Of a stretch of 64,000 nt of DNA, positions 1 to 11,693 are shown piece by piece. The stretch is from assembly GCF_041431415.1 (NCBI RefSeq), contig NZ_CP107845.1, forward strand, positions 3,410,001-3,474,000. Direction: 5' to 3'. The position numbers and the translations under genes are program-made. Below the pieces are notes generated by a model. That model searched no databases, was not told the DNA's origin, and saw nothing but the letters and a program-made list of their open reading frames with translations. This DNA is from Streptomyces sp. NBC_00513. GTDB taxonomy: Bacteria > Actinomycetota > Actinomycetes > Streptomycetales > Streptomycetaceae. The first letter of the stretch is position 1. Each line of letters opens with the position of its first letter.

Positions 1-835
1 CCGCGGTCCGCGGCAGCCGGCTGCCGCCGGCCATGAGCTGGGTCTGCGCGTCGGGGGCCGCCGCGGCCGGCGCGTCCTCCAGGTCCGACCCGGACAGCGG
101 CGGCGCGAACACCGTCGCCGGCAAGGGCACGGAACCCTCGTCCGCGCCGGAGTTCACATCGGTCCCGGCCCAAGGCGTGGCACCGATCGGGAACCCGTCG
201 TTGGCGGTCGGCTCGTACGGGATCTCGCCGCCGCGCCGCAGCGGTACGACGTCACCCGGGGCATCGGCCGTGCCGGGCGCCGGGGTGGCGGGAGCGGGAG
301 GGCCGCCGACCGGGACGGCGGGCTCCGCCGAAGCGGCCCCCGAGCCGGAACCGGAACCCACACCCGCGGCCTCACCGGACGACGATCCCGCGTCGGACGA
401 CGATCCCGCGTCGGACGACAGGGCCGCGGCCGACGAGTCCGCGGCCGGGGCCCGCGGGATCCCCGCACGGTCCGCCGCCTCCTGCAACCACTCGGGCGGA
501 CTCAGCATGAACGAGGTCTGTTCCGAGTCGATCCGCGGCGGCGGAACCGAGGCCTCGGAGCCCGCCGGAGCGGTCGCGGCCCCGTACTCCTCCTCGTACC
601 GCCGGATCACCTCACCCACCGGCAGCCCCGGCCACAGCGTCACCTCACCGCTGTCCCGCGCGATGACCAGCCGCTGCCGGCCACCGCCGGACACCGGACC
701 GGCCGCCCGGTCCTCGGCCCACACCACGAAGCCCAGCCCGAACTCCCGCACCCGCACCTCACGGTGCTGGTACGCGGGCACGTCCCCGTTGATCCACTCC
801 TCGGCGCGTTCCTGCGCCTGTGCGAAGGTCACCAT
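1..835 (-). CDS. Imm35/YrhB-like immunity-type protein, 3' part beyond window edge
   Basis: The gene reads leftward from ATG at 833-835 and has no stop before the window edge, so only its N-terminal 278 or so residues are visible. The first 70 residues begin MVTFAQAQERAEEWIN and continue through a GFVVWAEDR segment and RLVIARDSGEVTLWP. This is the compact domain found at the N-terminus of Streptomyces Imm35/YrhB-like proteins, which often carry a C-terminal SUKH-4 domain. From about residue 80 the chain becomes a low-complexity Ser/Ala/Pro/Gly linker. The linker includes an 18-bp direct duplication near 379-415. GGAGGGGTGA before the ATG overlaps the stop of the upstream nuclease-SUKH gene, so the two are probably co-transcribed. 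The function is inferred from family resemblance only, and the C-terminal domain cannot be seen here. Confidence 0.6.
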   Translation of the reverse strand, partial: MVTFAQAQERAEEWINGDVPAYQHREVRVREFGLGFVVWAEDRAAGPVSGGGRQRLVIARDSGEVTLWPGLPVGEVIRRYEEEYGAATAPAGSEASVPPPRIDSEQTSFMLSPPEWLQEAADRAGIPRAPAADSSAAALSSDAGSSSDAGSSSGEAAGVGSGSGSGAASAEPAVPVGGPPAPATPAPGTADAPGDVVPLRRGGEIPYEPTANDGFPIGATPWAGTDVNSGADEGSVPLPATVFAPPLSGSDLEDAPAAAAPDAQTQLMAGGSRLPRTA

Positions 836-842
836 CGCGCCG

Positions 843-1838
843 TCACCCCTCCACCGGCGCGGAACCCGCCACCGGAACCGAACGAGCGAATCCGCCGTCC
901 ACCATCAGACCGGCCACCGTCTCCAGCTCCGGCGGGTTACCCGCCAAGCGTTCGAGAAAGGCGTCGAAATCGGCACCGCACGGCAGCAACAGCCGCTCCA
1001 CGCGCTCCTGCACCGACCAGCCGTCCCGGTCGCGCGCGTCGTCGTACGGGGAGAACCACACGGAGCCGATCCCCTCGCCCTTCACCTTCACCGCGAGCAG
1101 CCCGCCCTGTGCGAAGGCCACGCACAGGTAGTCCTTCGTCAGGTGGTCCCGCAGACACTTGTTGACGTAGACGAGGTCGTTGACCGCCGCTTCCTCGCGC
1201 ACCGTGAAGAACGGCTGGTCGACCAGCACCCCGAGGTCCACGTCCAGGCCCGCGCCGACCGGCGCGCAGCCGCCCGCCGCCTTCAGGAACGCCCGGTACG
1301 CCTCCGGCAGCCGGTAGCCGAGGTCCTCCTCGACGCCCTGCACCTGCTGCTCGGACACCGACACCACCGACTTCGGCAGTCCCAGGTGCGCCGGGCGCAC
1401 TTCCTGGAGGGGGCGCGTGCCGCGCTTCTCGTGGTCCACGGGCGCCGTCGTCAGTCCGGCGTGGTGCCGCAGCAGTGCCTTCACCTCGACGGGGACCAGT
1501 TCCATCCGCCGCGTCCCGGCCACGTGGTGCCAGGTCCATCCGTGCGGGGTCGCCACCGGGCCGACGGTGTCCCACAGCTCGTGGCCCGCCTCCCGCATCG
1601 CCGCGTTGGCGGACACGTAGTCCGTCAGGCGCAGCTCGTCCACGCCGAAGCCCTCCGGCGGCTCGGCGATCTCCACCGCGGCGCGCGCGTAGGGCGAGAA
1701 ATCGGGATGCCCGTCCCCGCTGATCCGTACTCCGTGGGGATGCCGAGCGGCCCGGACCGGGTCCGGGAAATGCACGACCTGCCCCGAGTAAGCGGCGTTG
1801 GGTGGCGCGGCCTGCTGCCCGAGCCGACCTGTCGTCAT
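843..1838 (-). CDS. WHH-type HNH nuclease domain fused to SMI1/KNR4 (SUKH) domain
   Basis: 331 residues. Residues about 36-128 look like a polymorphic-toxin HNH/EndoVII nuclease of the WHH type: a DGHPDFSPYA segment, then WTWHHV at 101-106, then MELVPVEVKALLRHHAG at 112-128, which keeps the His-rich metal/catalytic signature. Residues about 165-320 form an SMI1/KNR4 (SUKH) domain (EEDLGYRLPEAYRAFLKAAGG, then the WFSPYDD region). SUKH domains are immunity proteins against nuclease toxins, so nuclease-like and immunity-like halves lie on one chain. No secretion signal or delivery domain is visible. It ends 7 nt before the Imm35-like gene. Whether the nuclease half is active cannot be told from sequence; it may be a domesticated regulatory or immunity protein. 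Confidence 0.75.
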   Translation of the reverse strand: MTTGRLGQQAAPPNAAYSGQVVHFPDPVRAARHPHGVRISGDGHPDFSPYARAAVEIAEPPEGFGVDELRLTDYVSANAAMREAGHELWDTVGPVATPHGWTWHHVAGTRRMELVPVEVKALLRHHAGLTTAPVDHEKRGTRPLQEVRPAHLGLPKSVVSVSEQQVQGVEEDLGYRLPEAYRAFLKAAGGCAPVGAGLDVDLGVLVDQPFFTVREEAAVNDLVYVNKCLRDHLTKDYLCVAFAQGGLLAVKVKGEGIGSVWFSPYDDARDRDGWSVQERVERLLLPCGADFDAFLERLAGNPPELETVAGLMVDGGFARSVPVAGSAPVEG

Positions 1839-2079
1839 GGCGGTAGCCCCCTGCTGGATCTGGCTGGTTCACCACAGCCTATGTGCTCGGGCAAGGGGCT
1901 CACCCGCAGCCGAAGCAGCATGCCGGCCACACCCCCTCACGTGGGGCGGGAAGAGCCGAATTGATACGAATATTCGACCCCGCTTCCCCACCACAGGGGA
2001 CATTTGACAGGCTGTCCCCGCAGCACGGGGGCGTGCGCGACAGCGGCCCGCACCGCCGCCACGGGAGGGAACACGCAGC

Positions 2080-2610
2080 ATGCAGAACACGGCAACACGC
2101 ACAGACCGGACGGAACCGACGGAAGCCGGCCCCGCCGGCGATCCCCGTCTGCGCTGGAGCAGCGCCGACGGCCCCGCCGTCCCCGTGCTCCGCTTCCGGC
2201 GCGACGGCATCCTCCCCACCGTCGCCGCCGCCCTGTCCGTACGCGGGGAGACCCTCACCGGCACCGCCGGGAAGGCCGACCAGCCACCCGTGCTGCACCC
2301 GCTCGTACAGGACTTCCTCGACACCCTCACCAGCGGACAGCGGGAGCGGTTCACCGGCCGATGTCCGGAAGCGATGCTCCTCTCCCGCCACCTCGCCGGC
2401 GTCGAGAGCGCCCGCAGCAAGCGCGCCTCCCGCAAGCCGCTGACGGCGAGCGAGGCGCGCCGTTCCCTCAAACAGGCCAGGATCACCGCCCGTCGCATCC
2501 GCGAGGACGGCGACCCGCTCCACGGGACCTACGCGCCCCCGTGCCGCTCCTGCGACGCCCTCCTCGCCCACTTCGGCGTACGTTCCGTCGACCTCACCCA
2601 CTCCGAGTAG
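2080..2610 (+). CDS. YwqJ-like putative nucleic acid deaminase
   Basis: 176 residues with a strong GGGAGGG ribosome binding site about 9 nt before ATG. CPE at residues 95-97 and PPCRSC at 153-158 match the zinc-binding and catalytic motifs of the YwqJ-like group of the cytidine-deaminase superfamily, which is mostly known from C-terminal tips of polymorphic toxins. Here it stands alone without a delivery module. It is followed after 5 nt by a SUKH-3 gene, and the pair faces away from the nuclease-SUKH and Imm35-like genes. The toxin-like reading is inference; conserved stand-alone Streptomyces copies may have housekeeping or conflict roles. Confidence 0.75.
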   Translation: MQNTATRTDRTEPTEAGPAGDPRLRWSSADGPAVPVLRFRRDGILPTVAAALSVRGETLTGTAGKADQPPVLHPLVQDFLDTLTSGQRERFTGRCPEAMLLSRHLAGVESARSKRASRKPLTASEARRSLKQARITARRIREDGDPLHGTYAPPCRSCDALLAHFGVRSVDLTHSE

Positions 2611-2615
2611 CCGCC

Positions 2616-3134
2616 ATGAGCACCTCGTCCCCCTCGTCCGCCTCCTACGACCGTTCCTCGGCGACCCGTTTCCCGGGGCCGGTGGACTCCGCGCTGCGCA
2701 CCGCCGGTTGGGAGCCGGGCCGCTGGGACATCAAGCAGGCCGAGTACTGGGCCGACGCGCTGCGCGACCACACCACCCCCGCCGGGCACCGGCACACCGT
2801 CTTCCCGGCGGCCGTCGAGGCCTGGGCCGAGTTCGGCGGCCTGACCGTCGCCGGCTCCGGGCCCGGCCGTCAGATAGCCCCCGCCCGCGTGCGCCTGGAC
2901 CCGCTCACCGGGCTCCACCTGGCCCGCACCTTCTGCGACCTCGGGCGCGCCCTGTCCACCGAGCTGAGCCCGCTCGGCGCCGAGACCGACGGCGGCTCGC
3001 ACCTCGCCATCGACCGCGAGGGCCGCGTCTACGGCATCGACCACACCGGCGACTGGTTCCTCGGCGCGAGCCTCGACGATGCCCTGGCCCTGCTCCTGAC
3101 GGGTCTCCAGCCGGCCCGTCTCACGACGGGCTGA
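2616..3134 (+). CDS. SUKH-3 family immunity protein
   Basis: 172 residues from ATG at 2616, which sits 5 nt after the deaminase stop; the longer upstream reading frame runs through the deaminase and is ignored. The motif order (AGWEPGRW, AAVEAWAEFGGL, DREGRVYGIDHTGDWFLG near the C-terminus) is that of SUKH-3 immunity proteins. These are usually encoded directly after the toxin they neutralise, and the tight spacing to the YwqJ-like deaminase fits a cognate pair. A cytoplasmic protein is expected, as no signal peptide or membrane segment is visible. Confidence 0.75.
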   Translation: MSTSSPSSASYDRSSATRFPGPVDSALRTAGWEPGRWDIKQAEYWADALRDHTTPAGHRHTVFPAAVEAWAEFGGLTVAGSGPGRQIAPARVRLDPLTGLHLARTFCDLGRALSTELSPLGAETDGGSHLAIDREGRVYGIDHTGDWFLGASLDDALALLLTGLQPARLTTG

Positions 3135-3142
3135 CCCCGGCC

Positions 3143-3170
3143 GGAGGTCGGGGGCCCGCCCCCGACCTCC
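3143..3170. terminator. Bidirectional hairpin between SUKH-3 gene and histidine kinase
   Basis: A 12-bp perfect stem (arms 3143-3154 and 3159-3170) with loop CCCG lies between two convergent genes. It has no T-tract, as is usual for Streptomyces terminators. Confidence 0.7.
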
Positions 3171-3201
3171 GACGGCCGTCTGCGGGGAGCCGAGCCGCCT
3201 C

Positions 3202-4458
3202 CTACCGCTCGCGCGGCAGGACCGCCGACACCTTGAAGCCGCCGTCCTCCGTCGACCCCGAGACGAACACCCCGCCCAGTCCGAGCACCCGCTCCCGCAT
3301 CCCCACCAGCCCGTTGCCGCCGCTCGGCAGTCCCGGTTCGGCGGCCTTGCCGTCACACGGCCCGTTCTCCACCTGCATGGCCACCTCGGCGTCCCGGTGG
3401 GCGAGCCGTACGACGACCTTCGCGCCCGGCGCGTGCTTGTGGCAGTTGGTCAACGCCTCCTGCACCACCCGGTACGCGGTCTGTTCGACCTCCGCCGGAT
3501 AGTCGGGGCACTCGCCCCGCACGTCCAGCTCGACGGCCATCCCCGCCGTGCGGGACTGCCCGACCAGCGCCTCCAGCTCGCCGATCGACGGCCCGTCCTC
3601 GAAGATCCCCACCAACGCAGGCCGGGCCAGGGAGGCACTGGCCGGCTTCGGCGACTCGGCCCGCAGCACGCCCAGCATCTCGCGCAGTTCCGTCAGCGCC
3701 TGCCGCCCCATGTCACCCACCAGGGCCGCGTTCCTCACGGCCTTCACCGGGTCCTTCGCGGCCACCGCCTGTAGAGCCGCCGCGTGCACCACCATCAGCG
3801 ACACCCGGTGGGCGACCACGTCGTGCATCTCCCGCGCGATCCGCGTCCGTTCCTCCGTGCGGGCCCACTCGGCCCGCTCCTCGGCCCGGTCCGCCAACAG
3901 CGACAGTTCCCGTTCCAGCGAGTCCGCGCGCTCGTGGAGGCTCTCCATCAACCGGCGGCGCGCCCCGATGTACAGCCCGAGGAGCACCGGCGGCACGGTC
4001 AGCGCCACCGCCACGAACACGGACAGCACGATCACGAGCGTCCCGTCGGCCTCCACGTCCCCGCGCGTCCGCATGTACATCACGACGAACGTCCCGGCCA
4101 ACGACATCGACGCGAGCGTGGCGGTGATCCGCCGGGGCACGTCGGAGGAGGCCAGCGTGTACAGGCCCACCACCGCGAGGAGGAACCCCATCGCGGCGGG
4201 CGTCACGGCGATGGCCACCAGCACCACGGCGATGGGCCACCTGCGCCGCAGCACGAGCGTGGCCCCCACCACGATCCCGAACAGCACCCCGAGGGCCGCG
4301 GGAATGCCGGCCTCGTGGGCGAAGGGCACCCCCTCGACGGCGCACTCGGCGGCGGACACCACGCCGAGTCCCACGTCCAGTGCGGCGCTCCGCCGCCTCT
4401 CCCACCACCAGGGGCCGTCGCGCCCCATCCCGTCCCGCTCTTCCCCCGTACTGGTCAT
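3202..4458 (-). CDS. Orphan two-component sensor histidine kinase (HisKA_3 type)
   Basis: 418 residues from ATG at 4456-4458. The N-terminal half contains several hydrophobic segments (about residues 25-165), predicting a multi-pass membrane sensor. It is followed by a charged coiled segment and the dimerisation/phosphoacceptor box RIAREMHDVVAHRVSLM, with His near residue 211. The C-terminal ATPase domain carries NGLVGMRERV, the G-box of NarL-type kinases. No response regulator is adjacent. The start has a TACGCT hexamer 7 nt upstream and no Shine-Dalgarno sequence, so the message may be leaderless. The signal is unknown. Confidence 0.85.
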   Translation of the reverse strand: MTSTGEERDGMGRDGPWWWERRRSAALDVGLGVVSAAECAVEGVPFAHEAGIPAALGVLFGIVVGATLVLRRRWPIAVVLVAIAVTPAAMGFLLAVVGLYTLASSDVPRRITATLASMSLAGTFVVMYMRTRGDVEADGTLVIVLSVFVAVALTVPPVLLGLYIGARRRLMESLHERADSLERELSLLADRAEERAEWARTEERTRIAREMHDVVAHRVSLMVVHAAALQAVAAKDPVKAVRNAALVGDMGRQALTELREMLGVLRAESPKPASASLARPALVGIFEDGPSIGELEALVGQSRTAGMAVELDVRGECPDYPAEVEQTAYRVVQEALTNCHKHAPGAKVVVRLAHRDAEVAMQVENGPCDGKAAEPGLPSGGNGLVGMRERVLGLGGVFVSGSTEDGGFKVSAVLPRER

Positions 4459-4662
4459 GCCGTCCAGCGTACGCAGGGGCCCCGGGCGGGAGGCGAGCGA
4501 AATTCCCGGGGGCGAAGGTGCGCGACACCCCTCACGCGCGTCGCGCGACGCGCGTACCGCAAGGCACCGATGCATACCGTCGCGATGAGGGGTGGTGGTG
4601 CGGCATAGTAGGTCTCGTCGACTCGACCACCAGGGAGTAATGTCCGGTCAAGTCACGGTTGA

Positions 4663-4734
4663 TCCCCTGTGGTGTAATTGGCAGCACTGAGGCTTTTGGT
4701 GCCTTATGTCCGGGTTCGAGTCCTGGCGGGGGAG
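4663..4734 (+). tRNA. tRNA-Gln (anticodon TTG)
   Basis: The acceptor arms TCCCCTG and CGGGGGA pair over 7 bp. The anticodon stem GAGGC/GCCTT encloses the loop TTTTGGT, giving anticodon TTG (reads CAA). The T-loop is GTTCGAGTC. The 3' CCA is not encoded. Confidence 0.93.
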
Positions 4735-4842
4735 CTTTCACACATGCGGGTCCCGATCTCCGGTCGGGACCCGGCTTCGTTTCCGCCCTCCCGCCCCCGG
4801 CTATCCTTCACGGGTCCACCCCCGAAGCCGAAGGGCACCCCC

Positions 4843-6288
4843 GTGAGCGCAACCCGCCCGGCAGCCGTCGTCGTACTCGCAGCGGGTGAAGGCACCCGCA
4901 TGAAGTCGGCCACACCGAAGGTTCTGCACGAGATCAGCGGGCGTTCGCTCGTCGGTCACGTCGTCGCCGCCTCGCGCGAGCTCGACCCCGCACACCTCGT
5001 GGTCGTCGTCGGCCACGCACGCGAGCAGGTCACCGCGCACCTCGCCGACATCGACGCCGATGTCCGCACGGCCGTCCAGTACGAGCAGAACGGCACCGGA
5101 CACGCCGTCCGGATGGCCCTCGAAGAACTCGGCGGCGAGCAGGCCGGCACCGTGGTCGTCGTCTGCGGCGACACCCCGCTGCTGACCGGCGAGACCCTCG
5201 CCGAACTCACCGCCACGCACGAGGCCGACGGCAACGCCGTCACCGTGCTGACCGCCGAGGTGCCCGACTCGACCGGCTACGGCCGCATCATCCGCGGCGC
5301 CGACGGCGCCGTCACGGCGATCGTCGAGCACAAGGACGCCACCGACGCGCAGCGCGCGATCCGTGAGATCAACTCGGGGGTCTTCGCGTTCGACGGAGCC
5401 CTGCTGAGCGACGCGCTGGGCAAGGTCCGCACGGACAACAGCCAGGGCGAGGAGTACCTCACCGACGTGCTCGGCATCCTGCGCGAGGCCGGCCACCGCG
5501 TCGGCGCGGCGGTCGGTGCCGACCACCGTCAGATCCTCGGGATCAACAACCGGGTACAACTGGCCCAGGCCCGGGCCCTGCTGAACGCGCGCCTGCTGGA
5601 GAACGCGATGCTGGCCGGCGTGACCGTCGTCGACCCGGCGAGCACGCTGGTGGACGTCACGGTCACCTTCGGGCAGGACGCGATCATCCACCCCGGTACG
5701 CAGCTCCTGGGGAACACGCACGTCGCGGAGGGCGCCGAGGTCGGCCCCAACACCCGCCTCAAGGACACCCGGGTCGGCCCCCGGGCGCGCGTCGACAACA
5801 CGGTGGCGGACACGGCCGTGATCGGCGAGTCGGCGTCCGTCGGCCCGTTCGCGTACCTGCGTCCGGGAACGAACCTCGGCCTGAAGGCCAAGGCCGGCAC
5901 GTACGTCGAGATGAAGAACGCGACCATCGGCGAGGGCACCAAGGTGCCGCACCTCTCGTACGTGGGCGACGCGACCATCGGCGAGTACACGAACATCGGC
6001 GCGGCCAGCGTGTTCGTGAACTACGACGGCGAGAACAAGCACCACACGACCATCGGTTCACACTGCAAGACGGGCTCCGACAACATGTTTGTGGCGCCCA
6101 TCACCATCGGGGACGGCGCCTACACGGCGGCCGGCTCGGTGATCACGAAGGACGTCCCGGCCGGCGCGCTGGCCGTGGCCCGTGGCCAGCAGCGGAATAT
6201 CGAGGGCTGGGTGGCCCGCAAGCGTCCGGGGAGCGCCGCGGCGACGGCGGCCCAGTCGGTGGCCGCGGAGGACTCCGACGGTCGTTGA
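4843..6288 (+). CDS. glmU: Bifunctional N-acetylglucosamine-1-phosphate uridyltransferase / glucosamine-1-phosphate acetyltransferase
   Basis: 481 residues from GTG at 4843; the in-frame extension upstream runs into the tRNA and is not used. The N-terminal pyrophosphorylase domain starts with LAAGEGTRMK at residues 12-21. The C-terminal half is a left-handed beta-helix with hexapeptide repeats and the GNYVE-like segment AGTYVEMKNATIGEG, the acetyltransferase active-site region. It makes UDP-GlcNAc for peptidoglycan and related polymers. It leads a run with prs, rplY and pth, the usual actinobacterial order. Confidence 0.97.
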   Translation: MSATRPAAVVVLAAGEGTRMKSATPKVLHEISGRSLVGHVVAASRELDPAHLVVVVGHAREQVTAHLADIDADVRTAVQYEQNGTGHAVRMALEELGGEQAGTVVVVCGDTPLLTGETLAELTATHEADGNAVTVLTAEVPDSTGYGRIIRGADGAVTAIVEHKDATDAQRAIREINSGVFAFDGALLSDALGKVRTDNSQGEEYLTDVLGILREAGHRVGAAVGADHRQILGINNRVQLAQARALLNARLLENAMLAGVTVVDPASTLVDVTVTFGQDAIIHPGTQLLGNTHVAEGAEVGPNTRLKDTRVGPRARVDNTVADTAVIGESASVGPFAYLRPGTNLGLKAKAGTYVEMKNATIGEGTKVPHLSYVGDATIGEYTNIGAASVFVNYDGENKHHTTIGSHCKTGSDNMFVAPITIGDGAYTAAGSVITKDVPAGALAVARGQQRNIEGWVARKRPGSAAATAAQSVAAEDSDGR

Positions 6289-6422
6289 GGTGAACTGACC
6301 GGAAACGGGTACGCCCTGGACGGCGTACCGTGATAGGTGCACGCAATTCGGCTGGCTCACCGTGTGCGGGACGGACGCGCACGGGGGCGAGCAGCTTTCC
6401 ACACGTCTGAGGAGACAGTGCT

Positions 6423-7400
6423 GTGACCGGGATCAAGACGACCGGCGAGAAGAAGCTGATGCTCTTCTCCGGCCGCGCCCACCCCGAGCTGGCCGAGGAG
6501 GTCGCACACCAGTTGGGTGTCGGCCTCGTGCCGACCAAGGCTTTCGACTTCGCGAACGGTGAGATCTACGTCCGTTTCCAGGAGTCGGCTCGTGGCGCGG
6601 ACTGCTTCCTGATCCAGAGCCACACGGCTCCGATCAACAAGTGGATCATGGAGCAGCTGATCATGATCGACGCGCTGAAGCGCGCGTCGGCCCGCTCCAT
6701 CACCGTGATCGTCCCGTCCTACGGGTACGCCCGCCAGGACAAGAAGCACAAGGGACGCGAGCCGATCTCGGCGCGCCTGGTCGCGGACCTGCTGAAGACG
6801 GCGGGTGCGGACCGCATCCTGACCGTCGACCTGCACACCGACCAGATCCAGGGCTTCTTCGACGGCCCGGTCGACCACCTGTCCGCCCTCACGGTCCTCG
6901 CGGACTACGTCGGCGCCAAGGTGGACCGCACCAAGCTGACGATCGTCTCCCCGGACGCCGGCCGCGTGCGCGTTGCCGACCGCTGGTGCGACCGTCTGGA
7001 CGCGCCGCTGGCCATCGTGCACAAGCGTCGCGACAAGGACGTCGCCAACCAGGTGACCGTCCACGAGGTCGTCGGTGAGGTCAAGGGCCGCGTCTGCGTC
7101 CTGGTCGACGACATGATCGACACGGGTGGCACCATCTGCGCCGCCGCCGACGCGCTGTTCGCGCACGGCGCGGAGGACGTCATCGTGACGGCCACGCACG
7201 GCATCCTGTCCGGCCCCGCGGCCGACCGCCTGAAGAACTCCAAGGTCAGCGAGTTCGTGTTCACGAACACCCTGCCCGATCCGTCGGACCTGGAGCTCGA
7301 CAAGATCACGGTGCTGTCGATCGCCCCGATGATCGCGCGCGCCGTGCGCGAGGTCTTCGAGGACGGCTCGGTCACCAGCCTGTTCGAGGAGCAGCAGTAG
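6423..7400 (+). CDS. prs: Ribose-phosphate pyrophosphokinase (PRPP synthetase)
   Basis: 325 residues from GTG at 6423, with GAGGAGA about 8 nt upstream. It makes PRPP from ribose-5-phosphate and ATP for nucleotide, His and Trp synthesis. The signatures are the flexible-loop region GYARQDKKHKGREPIS, VDLHTDQIQGFFD, and the PRPP-binding loop VLVDDMIDTGGT near residues 225-237. The length is standard for class I enzymes. An 8-bp inverted repeat at 6308-6329 lies between glmU and prs. Confidence 0.97.
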   Translation: MTGIKTTGEKKLMLFSGRAHPELAEEVAHQLGVGLVPTKAFDFANGEIYVRFQESARGADCFLIQSHTAPINKWIMEQLIMIDALKRASARSITVIVPSYGYARQDKKHKGREPISARLVADLLKTAGADRILTVDLHTDQIQGFFDGPVDHLSALTVLADYVGAKVDRTKLTIVSPDAGRVRVADRWCDRLDAPLAIVHKRRDKDVANQVTVHEVVGEVKGRVCVLVDDMIDTGGTICAAADALFAHGAEDVIVTATHGILSGPAADRLKNSKVSEFVFTNTLPDPSDLELDKITVLSIAPMIARAVREVFEDGSVTSLFEEQQ

Positions 7401-7429
7401 CCGCTCCCGCCCCCGCGCGGTAGATCCTT

Positions 7430-7489
7430 TTGGGTACGGCCTCCCGGCCGGGTAGACTCCACGAGTTGCTCGGCGAGGGAGGCCGTACC
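7430..7489 (+). promoter_or_regulatory. rplY promoter embedded in a 13-bp inverted repeat
   Basis: TTGGGT at 7430-7435, a 17-bp spacer and TAGACT at 7453-7458 form a good sigma-70-like promoter for rplY. Perfect 13-bp inverted arms (7433-7445 and 7477-7489, beginning GGTACGGCC and ending GGCCGTACC) flank the -10 region. The arrangement could be an operator or an RNA hairpin. Confidence 0.55.
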
Positions 7490-7592
7490 TGTTCACACGG
7501 GTGCCGGCACTCCGTTATCGACGCGCTCTTCGTAGCAGGCCGTTCCGGCCGGGTGACTGTCGTCCAATTCCGTCACCCCACGAGGAGTGAGC

Positions 7593-8174
7593 ATGTCCGA
7601 GGTCAAGCTTTCCGCCCAGCTCCGTGACACCTTCGGCAAGGGCTCTGCCCGTCAGGCCCGTCGCGACGCCCTGACCCCCGCCGTCATCTACGGCCACGGC
7701 ACCGACCCGAAGCACGTCAACGTCGACGCCCACGCCCTTCAGCTGGCGCTGCGCACCCCGAACGTCCTGCTCTCCCTGGACCTCGGCGACGCCGGCACCG
7801 AGCTGGTCATCCCGAAGGCCGTGCAGAAGCACCCCCTGAAGCGCACGATCTCCCACGTCGACTTCCTGATCGTCAAGAAGGGCGAGAAGGTCACCGTCGA
7901 CGTCGCGATCGTCACCGAGGGCGAGCTGGCCGCCGGCGGCAACATGCTGGAGACCCTCCAGAACACCATCTCCGTCGAGGCCGAGGCCACCCACATCCCG
8001 ACCGAGGTCACCGTCTCCATCGCGGGCCTCGAGGCCGGCGCCACCATCCACGCCAAGGACCTGGTCCTCCCGAAGGGCACCACCCTGGCCGTCGACGGCG
8101 ACATCGCCGTCCTCCAGGTCGTGGCCCCGCAGGCCGAGGAGCCGGCCGCCGACGCCGAGGACACCGAGGTCTGA
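7593..8174 (+). CDS. rplY: 50S ribosomal protein L25/general stress protein Ctc
   Basis: 193 residues. The start is placed at ATG 7593, because GAGGAG at 7582-7587 is correctly spaced for it and overlaps the alternative GTG at 7587. The N-terminus ([33 protein letters not shown]) is the L25 5S-rRNA-binding domain. The C-terminal beta domain, rich in Val and Glu, and the acidic tail ([12 protein letters not shown]) identify the long TL5/CTC form. It sits between prs and pth as in other actinobacteria. Confidence 0.95.
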   Translation: MSEVKLSAQLRDTFGKGSARQARRDALTPAVIYGHGTDPKHVNVDAHALQLALRTPNVLLSLDLGDAGTELVIPKAVQKHPLKRTISHVDFLIVKKGEKVTVDVAIVTEGELAAGGNMLETLQNTISVEAEATHIPTEVTVSIAGLEAGATIHAKDLVLPKGTTLAVDGDIAVLQVVAPQAEEPAADAEDTEV

Positions 8175-8204
8175 GCCTCGCGCTCCCCTCTCGGCACTTG
8201 CTGA

Positions 8205-8245
8205 ACGACCGCCGTCCGGCTCCACTGGAGCGGGACGGCGGTCGT
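8205..8245 (+). terminator. Hairpin between rplY and pth
   Basis: Perfect 13-bp arms (8205-8217 and 8233-8245) enclose a loop that itself can pair CTCC with GGAG. It probably ends or attenuates the rplY transcript ahead of pth. Confidence 0.6.
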
Positions 8246-8265
8246 CTTCGTTAAGGAGCTTTTTG

Positions 8266-8856
8266 ATGTCGGACGACACGGCCCCCTGGCTGATCGTCGG
8301 TCTCGGGAACCCCGGGGCGGAGTACGCGGGCAACCGTCACAACATCGGGTTCATGGTCGTGGACCTGCTGGCGGAGCGGATGCGCGGCAAGTTCAAGGCG
8401 CACAAGGCGCGCGCGCAGGTGGTCGAGGGCCGCATCGGCCCGCCCGGCCCGGCGAACCGTCGGGTGGTGCTGGCCAAGCCGATGTCGTTCATGAACCTGT
8501 CGGGCGGGCCGGTGACGGCGCTGCGCGACTTCTACAAGGTTCCGTTGGGCCGGATCGTCGCGGTCCACGACGAGTTGGACATCGACTACCCGACGCTGCG
8601 GCTGAAGCTGGGCGGCGGGGACAACGGCCACAACGGTCTGAAGTCGATGACGAAGGCGATGGGCCCGGACTACCACCGGGTCCGCTGCGGCATCGGTCGG
8701 CCCCCGGGCCGGATGCAGGTGGCGGACTTCGTGCTGAAGGACTTCTCGTCCACGGAGCGCAAGGAACTGGACTGGTTCGTCGACCGGTCGGCGGACGCGG
8801 TGGAGTGCCTGATCCAGGAGGGTCTGGAGCGCGCGCAGTCCACCTACAACTCCTGA
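8266..8856 (+). CDS. pth: Peptidyl-tRNA hydrolase
   Basis: 196 residues from ATG at 8266, with AAGGAG 7 nt upstream; a TTG one codon earlier is possible but worse spaced. The motifs are [22 protein letters not shown] with the catalytic His in the RHN segment, [10 protein letters not shown], and [10 protein letters not shown]. It recycles peptidyl-tRNA released from stalled ribosomes in the cytoplasm. It is convergent with ppc. Confidence 0.96.
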   Translation: MSDDTAPWLIVGLGNPGAEYAGNRHNIGFMVVDLLAERMRGKFKAHKARAQVVEGRIGPPGPANRRVVLAKPMSFMNLSGGPVTALRDFYKVPLGRIVAVHDELDIDYPTLRLKLGGGDNGHNGLKSMTKAMGPDYHRVRCGIGRPPGRMQVADFVLKDFSSTERKELDWFVDRSADAVECLIQEGLERAQSTYNS

Positions 8857-8868
8857 CGCGGACCCCGT

Positions 8869-8909
8869 ACGAAGGAAGCCCCCGCCGATCCGGCGGGGGC
8901 TTCCTTCGT
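8869..8909. terminator. Bidirectional terminator between pth and ppc
   Basis: An 18-bp perfect stem (8869-8886 with 8892-8909) and a 5-nt loop lie between two convergent genes. There is no T-tract. Confidence 0.8.
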
Positions 8910-8921
8910 GTGCGGGGTGCG

Positions 8922-11693
<2,772 letters not shown>

